In this document: piece by piece, positions 63,619 to 64,000 of the stretch
How positions within the stretch are numbered: position 1 is the stretch's first letter
How the letters are laid out: every line of letters begins with the position of its first letter
Assembly (NCBI RefSeq): GCF_000615975.1
Contig: NZ_BAMP01000002.1
Coordinates: 60,946 to 124,945 of the forward strand
Direction: 5' to 3'
Origin: Nitratireductor aquibiodomus NL21 = JCM 21793
GTDB lineage: Bacteria > Pseudomonadota > Alphaproteobacteria > Rhizobiales > Rhizobiaceae
Length of the DNA: 64,000 nt
The notes under the pieces: model-generated
Databases searched by the model: none
What the model was told of the DNA's origin: nothing
What the model saw: the letters and a program-made list of their open reading frames with translations, nothing else
Translations under genes and position numbers: made by a program

Positions 63619-64000
63619 GTGGTCAAGCTGAACAAGATCTATACCCGCACGGGTGATGACGGGACGACGGGTCTCGGCTCGCGTGAGCGCCGCCTGAAGT
63701 CCGATCTCAGGGTCGCGTCCTATGGCACTGTCGATGAGGCGAACGCCTGTATCGGCATGGCGCGTGTTCATCTGGCGGAAACGGAGCCGCGCATCGACGC
63801 GATGCTTGCGCGCATCCAGAACGATCTCTTCGATCTGGGAGCCGATCTCGCCACGCCGGATACCGGCGGGGTGCTGGAATACGAGCCCCTGCGGATCGTG
63901 CAGAGCCAGGTTGAGCGGCTGGAAGCGGATATCGATGCATTGAACGCCGGGCTGGCGCCGCTGCGGTCGTTCGTCCTGCCCGGCGGCAAACCGGCCGCGA
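63619..64000 (+). CDS. Cob(I)alamin adenosyltransferase, PduO type (3' end outside window)
   Basis: The frame is open from GTG 63619 to the window end (127 residues of about 190). It starts VKLNKIYTRTGDDGTTGLGSRERR, the ATP-binding N-terminus of PduO/ATR enzymes, with SYGTVDEANACIGMAR and NDLFDLGADLATPD following. It makes adenosylcobalamin from cob(I)alamin and ATP. Confidence 0.94.
   Translation, partial: MVKLNKIYTRTGDDGTTGLGSRERRLKSDLRVASYGTVDEANACIGMARVHLAETEPRIDAMLARIQNDLFDLGADLATPDTGGVLEYEPLRIVQSQVERLEADIDALNAGLAPLRSFVLPGGKPAA

Overview
The window is a GC-rich chromosomal segment of an alphaproteobacterium, most probably of the order Hyphomicrobiales (Rhizobiales) and perhaps Phyllobacteriaceae-like. 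The evidence is gene order (ftsE-ftsX-YdcF-plsC; argH, a small LptM-like lipoprotein, lysA and a TIGR02302 gene; hisC with a cyclohexadienyl dehydrogenase), a SAM-II riboswitch in front of metA, an omptin, and short palindromic intergenic elements of the kind common in this order. No rRNA, CRISPR array, transposase, integrase or plasmid function was seen. There are two tRNA genes, Gly(GCC) and Leu(CAA).

Layout. 1-5.8 kb: a minus-strand catabolic block (aldehyde dehydrogenase, AraC-type regulator, TAXI-type TRAP transporter). 5.9-9.3 kb: housekeeping genes (glyoxalase-like protein, tRNA-Gly, YbaK-type tRNA editing, thioredoxin-TPR protein, Lon-N protein, Trm112-like protein). 9.35-14.6 kb: an ABC importer of the TrpX type, divergent from a GntR/FCD regulator and a polytopic membrane protein. 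14.7-27.4 kb: the most interesting block, with a branched-chain-type ABC importer, a nicotinamidase, a two-gene molybdenum hydroxylase, a 6-hydroxynicotinate reductase-like Fe-S protein, a UPF0280 protein, a PF06684 (DUF1185) protein and a MarR regulator. 27.4-34.6 kb: a preQ1-riboswitch-controlled queuosine-precursor transporter, rpmB, glyoxalase II, a nitronate monooxygenase and an omptin. 34.8-47.4 kb: metA with its riboswitch and attenuator, hisC, the ftsEX region, hpt and a TIGR02302 protein. 47.5-64 kb: lysA, argH, tlpA, a PTPS-family protein, a c-di-GMP enzyme with a secreted partner, an acyl-CoA synthetase, tRNA-Leu, dsbB, HNH and AlkA proteins, GluQ-RS, and a cobalamin adenosyltransferase cut by the window end.

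The 14.7-27.4 kb block reads as one regulon for uptake and reductive degradation of a nicotinate-like or other N-heterocyclic compound. Uptake would be followed by deamidation if the amide is taken up, ring hydroxylation and ring reduction, and then by two enzymes of unknown role. A 22-bp element, 18 of 22 identical, sits on the -10/+1 region of both the importer promoter and the hydroxylase promoter, which ties the two operons to one regulator.

A caution applies throughout. At least nine single- or double-base indels break otherwise intact reading frames, including the ribosomal protein gene rpmB. This pattern looks like uncorrected sequencing error rather than gene decay. Frame-restored coordinates are given for the affected genes.
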